A DNA stretch of 64,000 bases from Artocarpus heterophyllus (taxonomy: Eukaryota > Streptophyta > Magnoliopsida > Rosales > Moraceae): NCBI GenBank assembly GCA_025403435.1, contig CM046347.1:22394597-22458596 (forward strand), written 5' to 3'. The first letter of the stretch is position 1. Every line of letters starts with the position of its first letter. Shown in pieces: positions 1-10,589 of the stretch. Under the pieces are notes generated by a model. The model saw nothing but the letters and a program-made list of their open reading frames with translations, did not search any database and had not been told where the DNA came from. Made by a program: the position numbers and the translations under genes.

Positions 1-1576
1 GTAAATAACTTATGAGTCTCACTTCCTATTTATAGAGGTTGGCTTTAGGGGTTAGTCTTTATCAAATAAGGCCTCAAAATTTGAATCTAGATCAATATTT
101 GATAGAATCGCATAAAAATATGCAATCAAATTATCATTCAGTCAACAGTATGAACTAGCAGATTGGCTTGCTATACTTACTCCATCAGTAGGCCGAACCC
201 GAAGACCAGCCTACCGAACTTACAATAAACGATCCTTGTAAATATTTTATTTTCCACTCAAGATTCTTAGGATAAAGCCTTAGTTTTAATTCAAATAACC
301 CAATAGAAAAGTTATCTAATTAAAACAACAATCTCTAGATAATCTCTAGAAAAATAAATATTCCTAATAATTCAACAATTTTATCTTGAATTAATTTTTC
401 AAAAAATTAACTCAACCGATAAATAGACATGAATTATCTGATCCTATCGAATTTCAGCCAATCTAATAATTTAACATAAGTCACCAATGTATTGGCAAAG
501 CATGCCGCATCGTTATACGATTTATTATGAGCTACCAAAAGGGACCTGATGGACCTATATAGTTCAAGCTCCCGATAATTATGAAACCCAATATCCTAGA
601 TATACATTTCATAATTATCAACTCTAATGCTATTTCACTAAAAGCTTAGAGTTGTACTCTCGAACTATATAGAACTATGAAGCCCGAATAGCTAAGTCTC
701 TGTGACATATCATAATGTGTCGTATCCCTATAGGATTATCCATAATCGGCTTAAGAATAAATTCTATCTTACCTTCCTAATTATTCTTCTCTTACGTTCC
801 ATTATCTCACCATCAGAAAACTTACTATCCAAAGACAATATACCATTTGGCTACACCTATGTACCCAAATGGTTAAGCGCCCCAGTCTTTCAATTACAAG
901 ATAACACATATAAGAGGATATCATCGACTCCCAAAGAGGAACTATGGATTCCATATCTATGAATAACAAGTCTATGCTATCAAGAGTCATGTCTCCAACA
1001 TACCAGTATGCATACCATCATAAATATGGATGTCAACCTTTGGTACATCAAAAGACATAAGCCAAGACAACGGGCCTACTATTCATCTCAAGATTAAGAT
1101 ACAACACATATGATTGTCTAAAGTGAATTGATTGACCGAGACAGAATTATTAATCAAAATTAATTACACTTTATGTCCCGATCTAATGCATCGTCACCTT
1201 TGACAATGCACCAATGTTTCTATTCGCAAAGTCCACCTCTGATGGCCAAGACAAACCACCTCCCGTTAGGGATATAGACAACATAACAATGTTTGGATGA
1301 ATAAAGCACCCAACTTTATTCCCTCGATTGAGGATCTTATGATTTAGACCATCACCTTTAGAATCATGTCTTCCGTATAATCTGTCCATCATATGCCTAA
1401 TTCTAAAGGTTTAGATTGATAGTCTTAGACTTTTGTTTGCTTATCATCCATCCAACAAATATGAACGTAAAGAGGACAACAATTTGGTATATAAACAATA
1501 AGTAAATTCTTTATTGATAAAAAAAGTCTCCAAAAACATATTACATTTTTACTTCTTAGGGCATACATGTCTAACG
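1..1576 (-). mobile_element. Family-B LTR, partial, reverse orientation
   Basis: The reverse complement matches most of the solo LTR at 4843-6874. In minus-strand sense it begins at 1576 with GTTAGACATGTATGCCC, against TGTTAGATGTGTATGC in the other copy. It runs to the left window edge, so the LTR 3' end lies outside. The first LTR base appears mutated from T to C. Short reading frames in the two copies are recognisably the same sequence, but this is a shared non-coding repeat, not a gene. A degenerate version of the CGGCAGGCCG array lies at 161-221. It abuts gypsy coding remnants at 1577, so it is probably an independent insertion into element E. Whether it is solo or part of a full element cannot be seen. 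Confidence 0.8.
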
Positions 1577-4500
1577 GAAGAAGTCCTTGATGAGAATCAA
1601 TTCGCACCATTGCAGCCTATGCCACCATGCGCTCGTTGTTGTGCCTCGCTACACCCACATGGCATTGATGACCATGACCCTCGTCGTGCCAACACCATCT
1701 AAGAAAACCATTGTAAGGTGTCTGGTTTTAAAATTGATATTCTTGAATTCTATGGAAGCCTTCAATCAGAGGAGTTTCTAGGTTGGATTAGAGCCGTTGA
1801 AGAAATTCTTGATTTCAATGGTCCTCCAGGCCATAAATGGGTCCCACTCATTACAACACCCATTTTCTTAGCCATATTGCCACATGGTGGCAACAACTTA
1901 GCGTCACCCGCTCATGTTCCAGTAAAGAAAAAATTGAATCTTGGGAGAAATTGAAGAAACACATGAAGTGCACGTTCTTACCTTACAACTATGTGTGAAC
2001 CATGTATCAATGCCTTCAAAATTTGTGACAAGGAAATTAAATGATGGAAAAATATGCTACTAAATTTTTCCTAATGTTTACGAGAAATGAGATTATGGAA
2101 CTGATGAATAATCGATTTTCATTTTATCGGTGGCCTTCATCCTCAATTTCACAATATTCTGAACCTCTTTGATTCGACAACGGTCTCTGAAGCTCATCGA
2201 AAACCCTTGTTGATTAAGCACCAAAACCAAGTTGGCTCCACCTTGTGGAATTTGCCTATCGCAGTCGTGTTCTCGTAGTTGCCGCTACTCCCACTCCAAC
2301 CATCGCCACCACCGTTGCCTATTTTGGCAAGCAAATGCCGGCGCCAAAGCCACCAGCCACTACTCCTACTCCCACGACTGCTTCCTCAACTTAACCAACA
2401 GCCATTCAATACTTCTCTTGTGGAGGGACGGGTTGTTGTTAATTTGCTTGTTCAAATTTGGATGCCAAGTTCTTTTGGCTGAAAGAATAGAAGTTAAAGA
2501 ACCTGATCCTATCTTAGAAATCAAAGACAAATATGATGTTAGCGACGAGGGAGATGTTGAAGAAATATAGAGGAACAAGTCTTGGGAGATTCTAACCCAT
2601 TCTTGTGATTCAACACAGTTGCCTAGCTCCAAAAATAGTCGACGACTCGTGGTTGCACATTAGCCTTTTTCAGTCTACTTGCACAATGAACAGAAAAGTT
2701 TATCGCTTCATCATCGTTTTAGGAAGTTGTGAGAACATCATCACCTAAGAAGTCGTTCAAAAGCTTACTTTGAACATGAAGCTCCATCCTGCACCTTATA
2801 AGCTTGCTTGGTTAAAGCAAGGTTCAGATATTCAATTCTCTCACTAGAATCTTGTCTCGTTTTCAATATGAACTACTTATTGTAATGCTATTCCTATGGA
2901 CGTGAGCCATATTCTTTAGGTAGGCCACGACAATATGATCAGCACGTTATTCATAACAGGAGGATCAACACATAAAACTTTCACTTTCGAGACACAAAAA
3001 TCACTCTTCTCCTGTCGAAAGAACCCCTAGGGTTTCTGCCTGCTGATGCATCGGTCAACCACACCCTTTATTGCTGGTCGACTACATTGCCAGAGCTGAC
3101 CAAACTCGTGCCCTGGTATGTTATATTCCGCACCTGCTCTAAGTTTAAAGTTGTAATGTCGGAAGTGGGCATTGTGTACACTCTAGTGACTTCTCCGTTA
3201 GGTCCCCATCTTAGAATGTGCCTCTTGGAATTCAAACTCTCCTCCATGAATTTTTGGATGTCTTTTTGGAAACATTCCTGACATTTTACCTCCATTGCAA
3301 GATATTCAACATCAAATTGATCTTGTACCCAGTGCCATACTTCCTAAAAAACCACACTACCAGATAAGTCTGAGTAAAATGAGGAGGATTGTCGTCAAGT
3401 TGAAGAGTTAGTCGCTAAAGGATACTTGTAGAAAAGCCTTAGTCCTTGCACCGTCCCCGCATTTCTCATTCCAAAAATAGATGGATCATAGAGTATGTGT
3501 GTTGACAACTGAGCTATTAACAAGATAACAATTCAGTATCATTATCTGATTCCTTTCCTTGCTGATCTACTTGACTAGTTGAGTGATGCTATTATTTTCA
3601 CCAAACTTAATTTCAAGAGCAATCACCACTAGATTTAGATTTATCCTTGTGATGAGTGGAAGACAGCATTTAAAACATGCAAAGGACTGTATAAGTGGTT
3701 GGTCATGCCTTTTATTCTATCCAATACAAAGAGCACCTTTATGCATGTTATGAAGTAAGCTCTCTACCCATTCATCGGTCAATTTGTTGTCATTTATTTT
3801 GATGAGATACTTAACTATAGTGCTAATGTTGAGGTTCATCTCCAACATCTCCAAAAAGTTCTTCTTGTAATGCGACAAGACAAGTTTTATGTGACTTTCT
3901 AAAAGTGTGAGTTAGGTACCAACCATGTGTTATTTCTCGGCTACATCGCCTCTGAGGAAGGTCTAGCTGTAGATGAAGCTAACATTGAGTCTATTCATTC
4001 ATGACAGAAGTAAGGAATTTTCATGGCTTGGTGTCTTTTTACTAGCGATTTATTCCTCACTTTAGCAGTCTCATGGCACCGACTCTAGATTGTATCCTAG
4101 ATGGTAAATTCTTGTGGACTCCGAACATCGGCTTTTGAGCTCACTAAACACAAGCTTACCATTAATCCTATTCTAGTTCTCCTGGATTTTTCTCTTTTTT
4201 TCAAGTTGTATTGTGTCGTGTCAAAGTCGGAATTGACATTGTTCTTAGTCAACAGGGGCGACCCGTTGCCTTTTATGGTGGGAAGTTATTCGGTTCCCAA
4301 GCTCGTTATATCACCTATGATGTGAAATTCTACGTAGTGGTCCAAGCCATCAAACATTAGTGACATTATCTTTTTCATAAGGGGTTTGTGCTTTACAGTG
4401 ACCATGATGCTTTAAAGCATCTTGGTAGCCAAGACAAGTTTCAGTTCGACATGCTTTTTGGACCACCTATTTACAACACTTTACCTTTGTCATTATGCAC

Positions 4501-4842
4501 CAATCCGATTCAGTCAATCAGGTAACAGATGCGCTAAGCCATTGCCATTCATTGCTCGCCACCCTTCATGTCTCTATACTCGATTTCTCTATTTTTCCTG
4601 AGTTGTATCTGTCTAATCCATTCTTTCTCGAATTGTGGAAGAGGTTCAAAATGGAGGTCATTCAAAGTACATATTGCAAGATGATTTTCTCTTTTTGGCT
4701 AGTAATCTTTGCAATCTAGATTGTAGTTTACGCCTTCAAATCATTAAAGAGTTTCATGGAGAGGATCACGTTAGTTGAGATAGGAGGCTTCATCTTGTCT
4801 CTACTTTTTACTTTTGGCCAATGCTCCGTTGGATGTCGAGCG
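1577..4842 (+). pseudogene. Element E: decayed gypsy gag-pol, gag to integrase N-terminus
   Basis: This is an old Ty3/gypsy polyprotein with many stops and frameshifts. About 1718-1810 encodes a gag-like stretch (ILEFYGSLQSEEFLGWI). About 3390-4000 encodes reverse transcriptase: the ELVAKGY region, an SPCTVPAFLIPKIDGS-like motif, DEWKTAF, and a degraded catalytic box FVVIYFDEIL where YFDDIL is usual. About 4130-4560 encodes RNase H fragments (FELTKHKLTINPILVLLDF, then HQSDSVNQVTDALS). About 4740-4842 encodes the integrase zinc-finger region, which stops at the family-B solo LTR and resumes at 6875. The SPC-PAFL-PKIDGS and DEWKTAF motifs resemble the CRM/Reina branch of plant chromoviruses; that clade call is an inference. 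It is not functional. Confidence 0.8.
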
Positions 4843-6874
4843 TGTTAGATGTGTATGCTTTAAGGAGTAAAAATGTAATAAGTTTTTGGAGACTTTTTTT
4901 ATCAATATAGAATTTATTTATTATTTATATACCAAATCTTGTCCTCTTTATGTTCATATTTGTTGAATATATGTTAAGCAAACAAGAGTCTGAGATTTTC
5001 ATTCTAAACCTTTAAGAATTCGGCATATGATGGACAGATTATGTGGAAGACAGAATTCTTAAAGTGATGGTCTAAATCATAAGATCCACAATCGAAGGAA
5101 TAAAGTTGGGTGCTTTATTCATGCAAAGATTGTTATGTTGTCTATATCCTTATTGGGAGATAGTTTGTCTTGACCATCGGAGGTGGATTCCGTGAATAAA
5201 AACATTGGCACATTGTCATAGGTGACGATGTGTTAGATTGGGACATAAAGTGAATTGATTTGGATTAATAATTCTGTCTTAGCACATCAATTCACTTTAG
5301 ACAATCATTTGTATTGTATCTTAATCCTAAAATGAATAGTGGGCTCGTTGTCTTGACTTATGTCATTTTATGTACCAAAGGGTGACATCCATATTTTAAT
5401 AGTGGTACTCATGCCAGTACGTTGGAGGCATGACTCTTGATAGCGTAAACCTGTTATTCATAGATATGGAATCCATAGCTCCTCTTTAGGAGTAGTGATA
5501 TCCTCTTGTATGCATCATCCTACAATCAAAAAACTAAAGCACGCAACCATTTGGATACATAGGTGTAACCAAATGGTATATTATCTTTGGATGGTAAGTT
5601 TTTTGATGGTGAGATAATGAAATGTAAGATAAAAATAATCGGGAAGGTAAAACAAAACTTCTCCTTAAGCCGATTATGGATAATCCGATTGGGACACAAT
5701 ACATTATGATATGTCATAGAGACTAAGCTATTCGGACTTCGTAATTCTAGATAGTTCGAGAGTGCAGCTCTAAGCTTTTAATGGAGTAGCGTTGGAGTTG
5801 ATAGTTATGAAATGCATATCTAGGATATTGGGTTTCATAATTATCGGGAGCTTAAGCTATATAGGTCCATTTGGTCCCCTTTGCTAGCTCATAAAAATCC
5901 TATAACGATGCGGTGTGCTTCTAATAATTGGTGACTTATGTCAGATTTATCAAATTGGCTAAAATTTGATAAAATCAAATAATTCATTTTGTTTATCGGT
6001 TGAATTAATTTTGTGAAAAAATTAATTTAAGATAAACTTGTTGAATTATCAAGATCAGATAATTCATGTCTGTTTCTCGGTTGGATTAATTTTGAATAAA
6101 TTAATTCAAAATAAACTTGTTGAATTATCAAGAATATTTATTTTCCTAGAGATTATCTTGATATGAATGTTTTAATCAGATAACTTCTCTATTGGATTAT
6201 TTAAATTAAAACTGAGACTCTATCCCAAGAATCTCAGGTGGGAAATAAACATTTACAAGGATCTTTTATCGGAGGTTCGGTAGGCCGATCTTTAAGTTTG
6301 GCCTGTCGATTGAGGAGGTTCGGCAGGCCAATCTGCCAATTCGGCCTACCGGCCGGGCGATAAAGGATCATATGTTTCCACGTGGATTTTATCAGATATT
6401 GATCCTAATTTGATTCTGATTCAAATTTTTGAGGCCTTATCTGATAAAGACTGACTCCTAGGCCTAACCTCTATATAAAGGGGAGTGAGTCTTTTTATTA
6501 TTTAGATCAGTTGAGAAATCTAGAGTGAAACTCTGTCAATGAGACTTTGAAACTCCCCGGAAGGCTATCATTCACAAATCACGAATTATAGCTTTGGGTA
6601 TTTCTCTATTAGTTGGAAGAAGAATCACCTAGTGGAAAAGCTGAACGACGTGAGCCCACACTCACTTCGATCGTGGATAGAAAATAGCAAAGAAGACCAG
6701 TTGGTTGAGGTTGTTTTGAAACTTTACTTCTTTTCATGGATTGCAGGAGTTCTTCAGCATTCAAAGGTTATTAAGATCTAGTTAATTTATGCATATAGTG
6801 TGTCAAACTTGTGTTTTGGAAAATACTCTGATATAAAAAATTTTAAAATTTTGCTGCGTACTATTTTTCCAATA
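4843..6874 (+). mobile_element. Family-B solo LTR (2032 bp) with 5-bp target duplication
   Basis: It starts TGTTAGATGTGTATGC and ends TTTTTCCAATA. The last bases are probably a mutated CAACA, because the fragment at 61006 ends in TTTTTTCAACA when read in the same sense. The flanks are GAGCG (4838-4842) and GAGCG (6875-6879), an exact target-site duplication. Removing the LTR rejoins the integrase frame of element E (...DVER|FVKHCRICQ...). No internal region is present, so it is a solo LTR left by LTR-LTR recombination. A degenerate array of the CGGCAGGCCG motif lies at 6276-6357. The start sequence and the overall design resemble large plant Ty1/copia LTRs, but no coding region in the window confirms that. 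Confidence 0.9.
6276..6357 (+). repeat. CGGCAGGCCG-type motif array in family-B LTR
   Basis: Four variants lie within about 80 bp: TTCGGTAGGCCGAT, TTTGGCCTGTCGAT, TTCGGCAGGCCAAT and TTCGGCCTACCGG. Orientation, read from the AG or CT centre, alternates. The block is a GC-rich island in an otherwise AT-rich LTR. The inverted copy at 161-221 retains weaker versions. Confidence 0.65.
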
Positions 6875-7847
6875 GAGCGCTTTGTGAAGCATTGTCGGAT
6901 ATGCCAAACATCCAAGGGTCATTCTTCTAGTGACAGTCTTTACATGCCCCTGCTCAGTCTAAAGCAATCGTGGACTGACATTAGCATGGACTTTGTTCTT
7001 GGCCTCCTTCACACTCAAAATGGTAACGATTCCATTTTTATGGTTATGGATCAATTCTCCAAAATGTCTCATTTCATCCCTTGCAAGCGTACCATAGATA
7101 CAGTTCAAGCCGCTCAACTTTTTCTCAAAGAGGTGTACTGTCTTCATGGTCTTTCATCTTCTAATGTCTCCGATTTTAATTCTTACTTCCTCAGTCACTT
7201 TTGGCATTCTCTTTGGCACTTAGTTAATACTAGTTTGGACATGAGTTCGACATACCATCCCCAAACTAATGGTAAAACTGAGTCTCCAGCTGGGAGTTAG
7301 GAGACTTGTTATGTAGCCTTGTTGAGAGACAACATTAAGTCATGGGACACCAAACTTAGTCAGGCTATGTTTGCTTATAATCATTCTAAGAACCGAAGTA
7401 TTGGTTTTAGTCTGTTTCATGTAGTCTACAGCTGTGCACCATGATGATTCTTGACCTCGCGCTGCTTCCTGAGAATACAAGAATTCATTATAAGGTAGTC
7501 GATATTGTAGCGGATCATCAGCGTATTAATCAGTTAACTTATGATCATCTTGTCACCTGTACTACTAAGTATAAGACTGTCACCGACCAACAACGACGAG
7601 TTGTGGAATTCAATGTCGATGATTTTGTTTGGGCTAGTTTGGCAAAAGAACATTTTATTGTTCATGTGTACATTAAGTTGAAGTTTCAAACGATTGGTCC
7701 TTTGGAAATACTTAAGAACATCAACCCCAATGCCTATTGCTTATGCCTCTTTCCTGGTGTCAACACTTCGAATGTTTTCAACATCAAACATTCGATTCCG
7801 TTTGTAGGAGATTCAAACATTGCAGATTCAAGGTCGAATCTGTTCTA
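6875..7847 (+). pseudogene. Element E: integrase core and C-terminal domain
   Basis: It continues the polyprotein interrupted at 4842. The frame encodes the second half of the integrase HHCC finger (CRICQ) and then the catalytic core (SWTDISMDFVLGL, FIPCKRTIDT, YHPQTNGKTE). The acidic core survives in part: the first Asp is in MDF, the region of the second Asp reads SDFNSYF, and the Glu is in GKTE. A stop at about 7298-7300 and shifts break it. A C-terminal segment follows (FNVDDFVWASLAKEHFIVHVY... IGPLEIL), which corresponds to the integrase C-terminal domain of CRM/Reina-type chromoviruses. Three stops and frame changes make it inactive. Confidence 0.8.
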
Positions 7848-8314
7848 GGCTGGTAGGACTAATGCAGCGTGAATGGAGGAAAGAGAGGTCCGATCGACTC
7901 GACTTGTCTAATGCCGGACGACTGGCCTACCAACTTGCTGAAGACGGAAAGTTTCCCATATGCAATCAAATTCGAGTTTTGAACCATTTTTATTATTTGA
8001 ATTGTTTCCCATTATCTGATATGCTGTTTATTTCAAATTAGGATATTTTTATCTTCAAAACTAGGAATTTTAATTAGATTCCTTTTCTTTTTCGAATTGT
8101 AGTTTTCTATAAATAGGCAAGACTGTTTGTTATTTTTAATTATTTAGTTATCAATAAAATTTCAGATAAGTGTTCTCTTATTTTGCTTGTTTTTCGGTAT
8201 TCTTTTGAATCCATTAATTAGTCACACCCTTGTTCTAGTATTCTGCATAAAGCAACAGACTATATGTTTGTTCTACGCTTTTGCTACGTCACCGACTCAC
8301 CGCCTCCACACACC
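7848..8314 (+). mobile_element. Probable start of element E 3' LTR
   Basis: This non-coding AT-rich sequence directly follows the integrase C-terminus. It holds a plausible TATA box (TATAAATAGG at about 8109) and, 45 bp on, ATCAATAAAATTTC, which resembles a polyadenylation signal. That layout is typical of a short gypsy LTR. It is cut at 8314 by the family-A tandem, and the remainder should lie just after 24243. The 5' LTR of E is not in the window, so the LTR identity is an inference. Confidence 0.45.
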
Positions 8315-10484
8315 TGTAACGTCCCGAAATTTATTTAATGTTAATGTAATGTAAATGGTGGATTAGTGTGCCATAATTAACGTTTTAACATTTATTAGAC
8401 TATTTGGTTGGATTTTTTTGAATTTTTGGTTGTTTTGTTAAATTAATAAATTCGAAGGATTTCTTATTGTTTTAAAATGATGTTTTGAGTTTTAAAACAC
8501 CACAATTTGTAAAATGCTAAAAATACTCCGTTTTGCAAAACCGTGGGCGGCACATGGTTTTCGCACAGTAAAACCGCCCACCGATTTTCTCTATTTATTT
8601 CCTTCCTTCCTCTCTCTCTCTTCATTCTCACGCGTCTCTCTCTCTCTTCCCTCTCTCTCTCTCGGCAGCCTCTCTCTCTCTCAATTCTCTCTCAAATTTT
8701 GAACTCCATTTCGAATCCAAGCTTCGGGATAGCAAGGAGGAAGCTCGGGGACGTGATTCGGCAACCGAGAACGCGGATTGAAGCTTCGATTCGAGGTTAG
8801 ATTCGAAATTTCTAAACTTTTTACAAAATTTTCAATTTTGTGTATTTTTGAAATCTAGGGTTGTCTAAGTTTAGAAAACCGTGGATTTGTATTAAATGAA
8901 CTTAGAACAACTAGAATCTAAGCCTAGATTGAAGAGAAACGGATTGAATTCAAGATTTCTCATTTTTCCCCTCATTTTCTCATTTTCGGATTTTTGAGGA
9001 TTTTGAGTCAAAATCTTGTTTAAATGAGTCCAAACATGTTCTAGAATGTTTTTCTATCAACTATAGTTGTTTTTCATGCCTGGGAATTGAGAAAAACAGG
9101 TTGGAATCCAGATTTGGATTTTGGGGATTGAGAAACCCGTGGCTGGGATTTCTGGGTTTTCCCAGTTCGGTAGGCCAAAGTTCATGTTCGGCAGGCCGGA
9201 GTGATGATCGGCAGGCCGGTGTTCTTCCGACCGGCAGGCCGAATCTCGGGAAATGTTCGACAGGCCGAACCTTGTTTCCGGCAGGCCGAACTGTGCAGTT
9301 CGGCAGGCCGAAGTAGGGCGTCCGGCAGGCCGACCGAGGCATGGAAAATTTTGTGATTTTCACCCGTTTTCACTGTTTTGAACCCAAATTTAAATCCTAA
9401 CCTTATAGGATGATTTTAAAGGTACAAATGGCACACTAGGACATCAAGAAATGATTTAGTAACATAGAATGTCTCAAACTAGATATTGATTGACTTAGTT
9501 GGTATCTAGGATCGTTCGTGGTTCCGTGGAGCTAACGTATAGCGGACCGGGATTACGGTGTGGGGCACCGGCACGAGTATTGAGGTAGGACTTCTATCCT
9601 ATTTCCTTGGTAGCCTAATTTCAAAATGATTTGGCTTTGAAAAGGATTTTTATCAAAATGTTTTCAACGGTTGTTTGAAAATGGTTTTATCGGTTATATT
9701 TTAATATACCGTGATTATGAAATGAATTTCATAATGAATGTAATTGACAACACTCGGTAATTGGGTTTTGAATGACAATGATAATAAACACTAAGGCATG
9801 ATGCCATATCAGAGATCGGGTCGTGTAGCGATCGACCTTGGGGGCAGGTCCCGAAACCCAGCTGGGCCACTACGGTGGTGATATCATGGTTTGCCTAGGT
9901 AAAAGTAAAATGGTGTTTTGATTTGACGAGTAGACTGTTCTGTGTCAGGACGGTTCTACTCAAATTATTTATTTATTTATTTATGTATTTAAGTTTCTTT
10001 TGAATAACTTCTAATAATGCTATGTTCCTTTGCACTAAATTATTTTTATAAAACTTAGTCCTACTGAGCCTTTCGCTCACGTTTTATTGTTTTAAAATTT
10101 TCCCCTCTAGGTGGTTTCCCTTTTAGGTTTGGAGAAGATTCTTCGGACCGAACTCAGGAGCAATAGAAGAGTTTATTTATATTCTGTATTATTAATCAAG
10201 GCATGTAAAACCTTAACTTTATTTGTATCTGGACTGTAATTGTATTTATGATATTGTCAGTACCATGTGTGTGCACAAGTTGTGGGTTGTGGAACCCATA
10301 TTCGCGGTTATTTATTTAATTTTTATTACCTGCTTAATATTTGTAAATTTGTTTATCAAATGTGGTGGAAAATCTCTTTATTTCTTACTTAATTGGATTC
10401 TTAAAGCACTTAATTTCAATTAAATCCTCTTTTAATTAATCTAAATATTCCGCCACGTCACCTCCCGTACTCCGGGGCGTGACA
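8315..10484 (+). mobile_element. Family-A LTR 1 (5' outer)
   Basis: It starts TGTAACGTCCCGAAA and ends CTCCGGGGCGTGACA (2170 bp). It keeps a 34-bp stretch at about 8440-8475 that LTRs 2 and 3 lack and that the minus-strand family-A copies retain, so this is the ancestral form. A conserved CTATTTATT (about 8590) followed by a long CT-rich tract (8600-8695) looks like a core promoter with a pyrimidine patch; if so, transcription starts near 8620. The CGGCAGGCCG array is at 9168-9332. Confidence 0.92.
9168..9332 (+). repeat. CGGCAGGCCG motif array, LTR 1
   Basis: Eight positions matching the LTR 2 array, of which six keep the exact core. The first reads CGGTAGGCCA and another reads CGACAGGCCG. 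The spacing is the same as in LTR 2. Confidence 0.85.
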
Positions 10485-10487
10485 GAA

Positions 10488-10501
10488 TGGTATCAGAGCT
10501 C
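10488..10501 (+). other. Primer-binding site, unit 1
   Basis: TGGTATCAGAGCTC, three bases after the LTR, is complementary to the 3' end of plant initiator-methionine tRNA. This is the standard minus-strand primer site of plant LTR retrotransposons. Confidence 0.85.
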
Positions 10502-10589
10502 AAGGTTATGAACCTTGGGAATTGTGCACACATAGGTTTGACAATGAAATACCTCTGACAGTCCAAATTTTATTTTCAGAAGTGAGAGA

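Noticed and set aside
9168..9332. CRISPR-like appearance of short repeats with non-repeated spacers
   Set aside because: Repeats are 10-14 bp with 10-12 bp gaps, far below CRISPR dimensions. The host is a plant and the array lies within an LTR.
9061..9363. Overlapping reading frames on both strands rich in SAGR/PACR repeats, recurring in every family-A LTR
   Set aside because: They are translations of the CGGCAGGCCG array in a non-coding LTR. They differ in frame, strand and ends between copies and have no domain.
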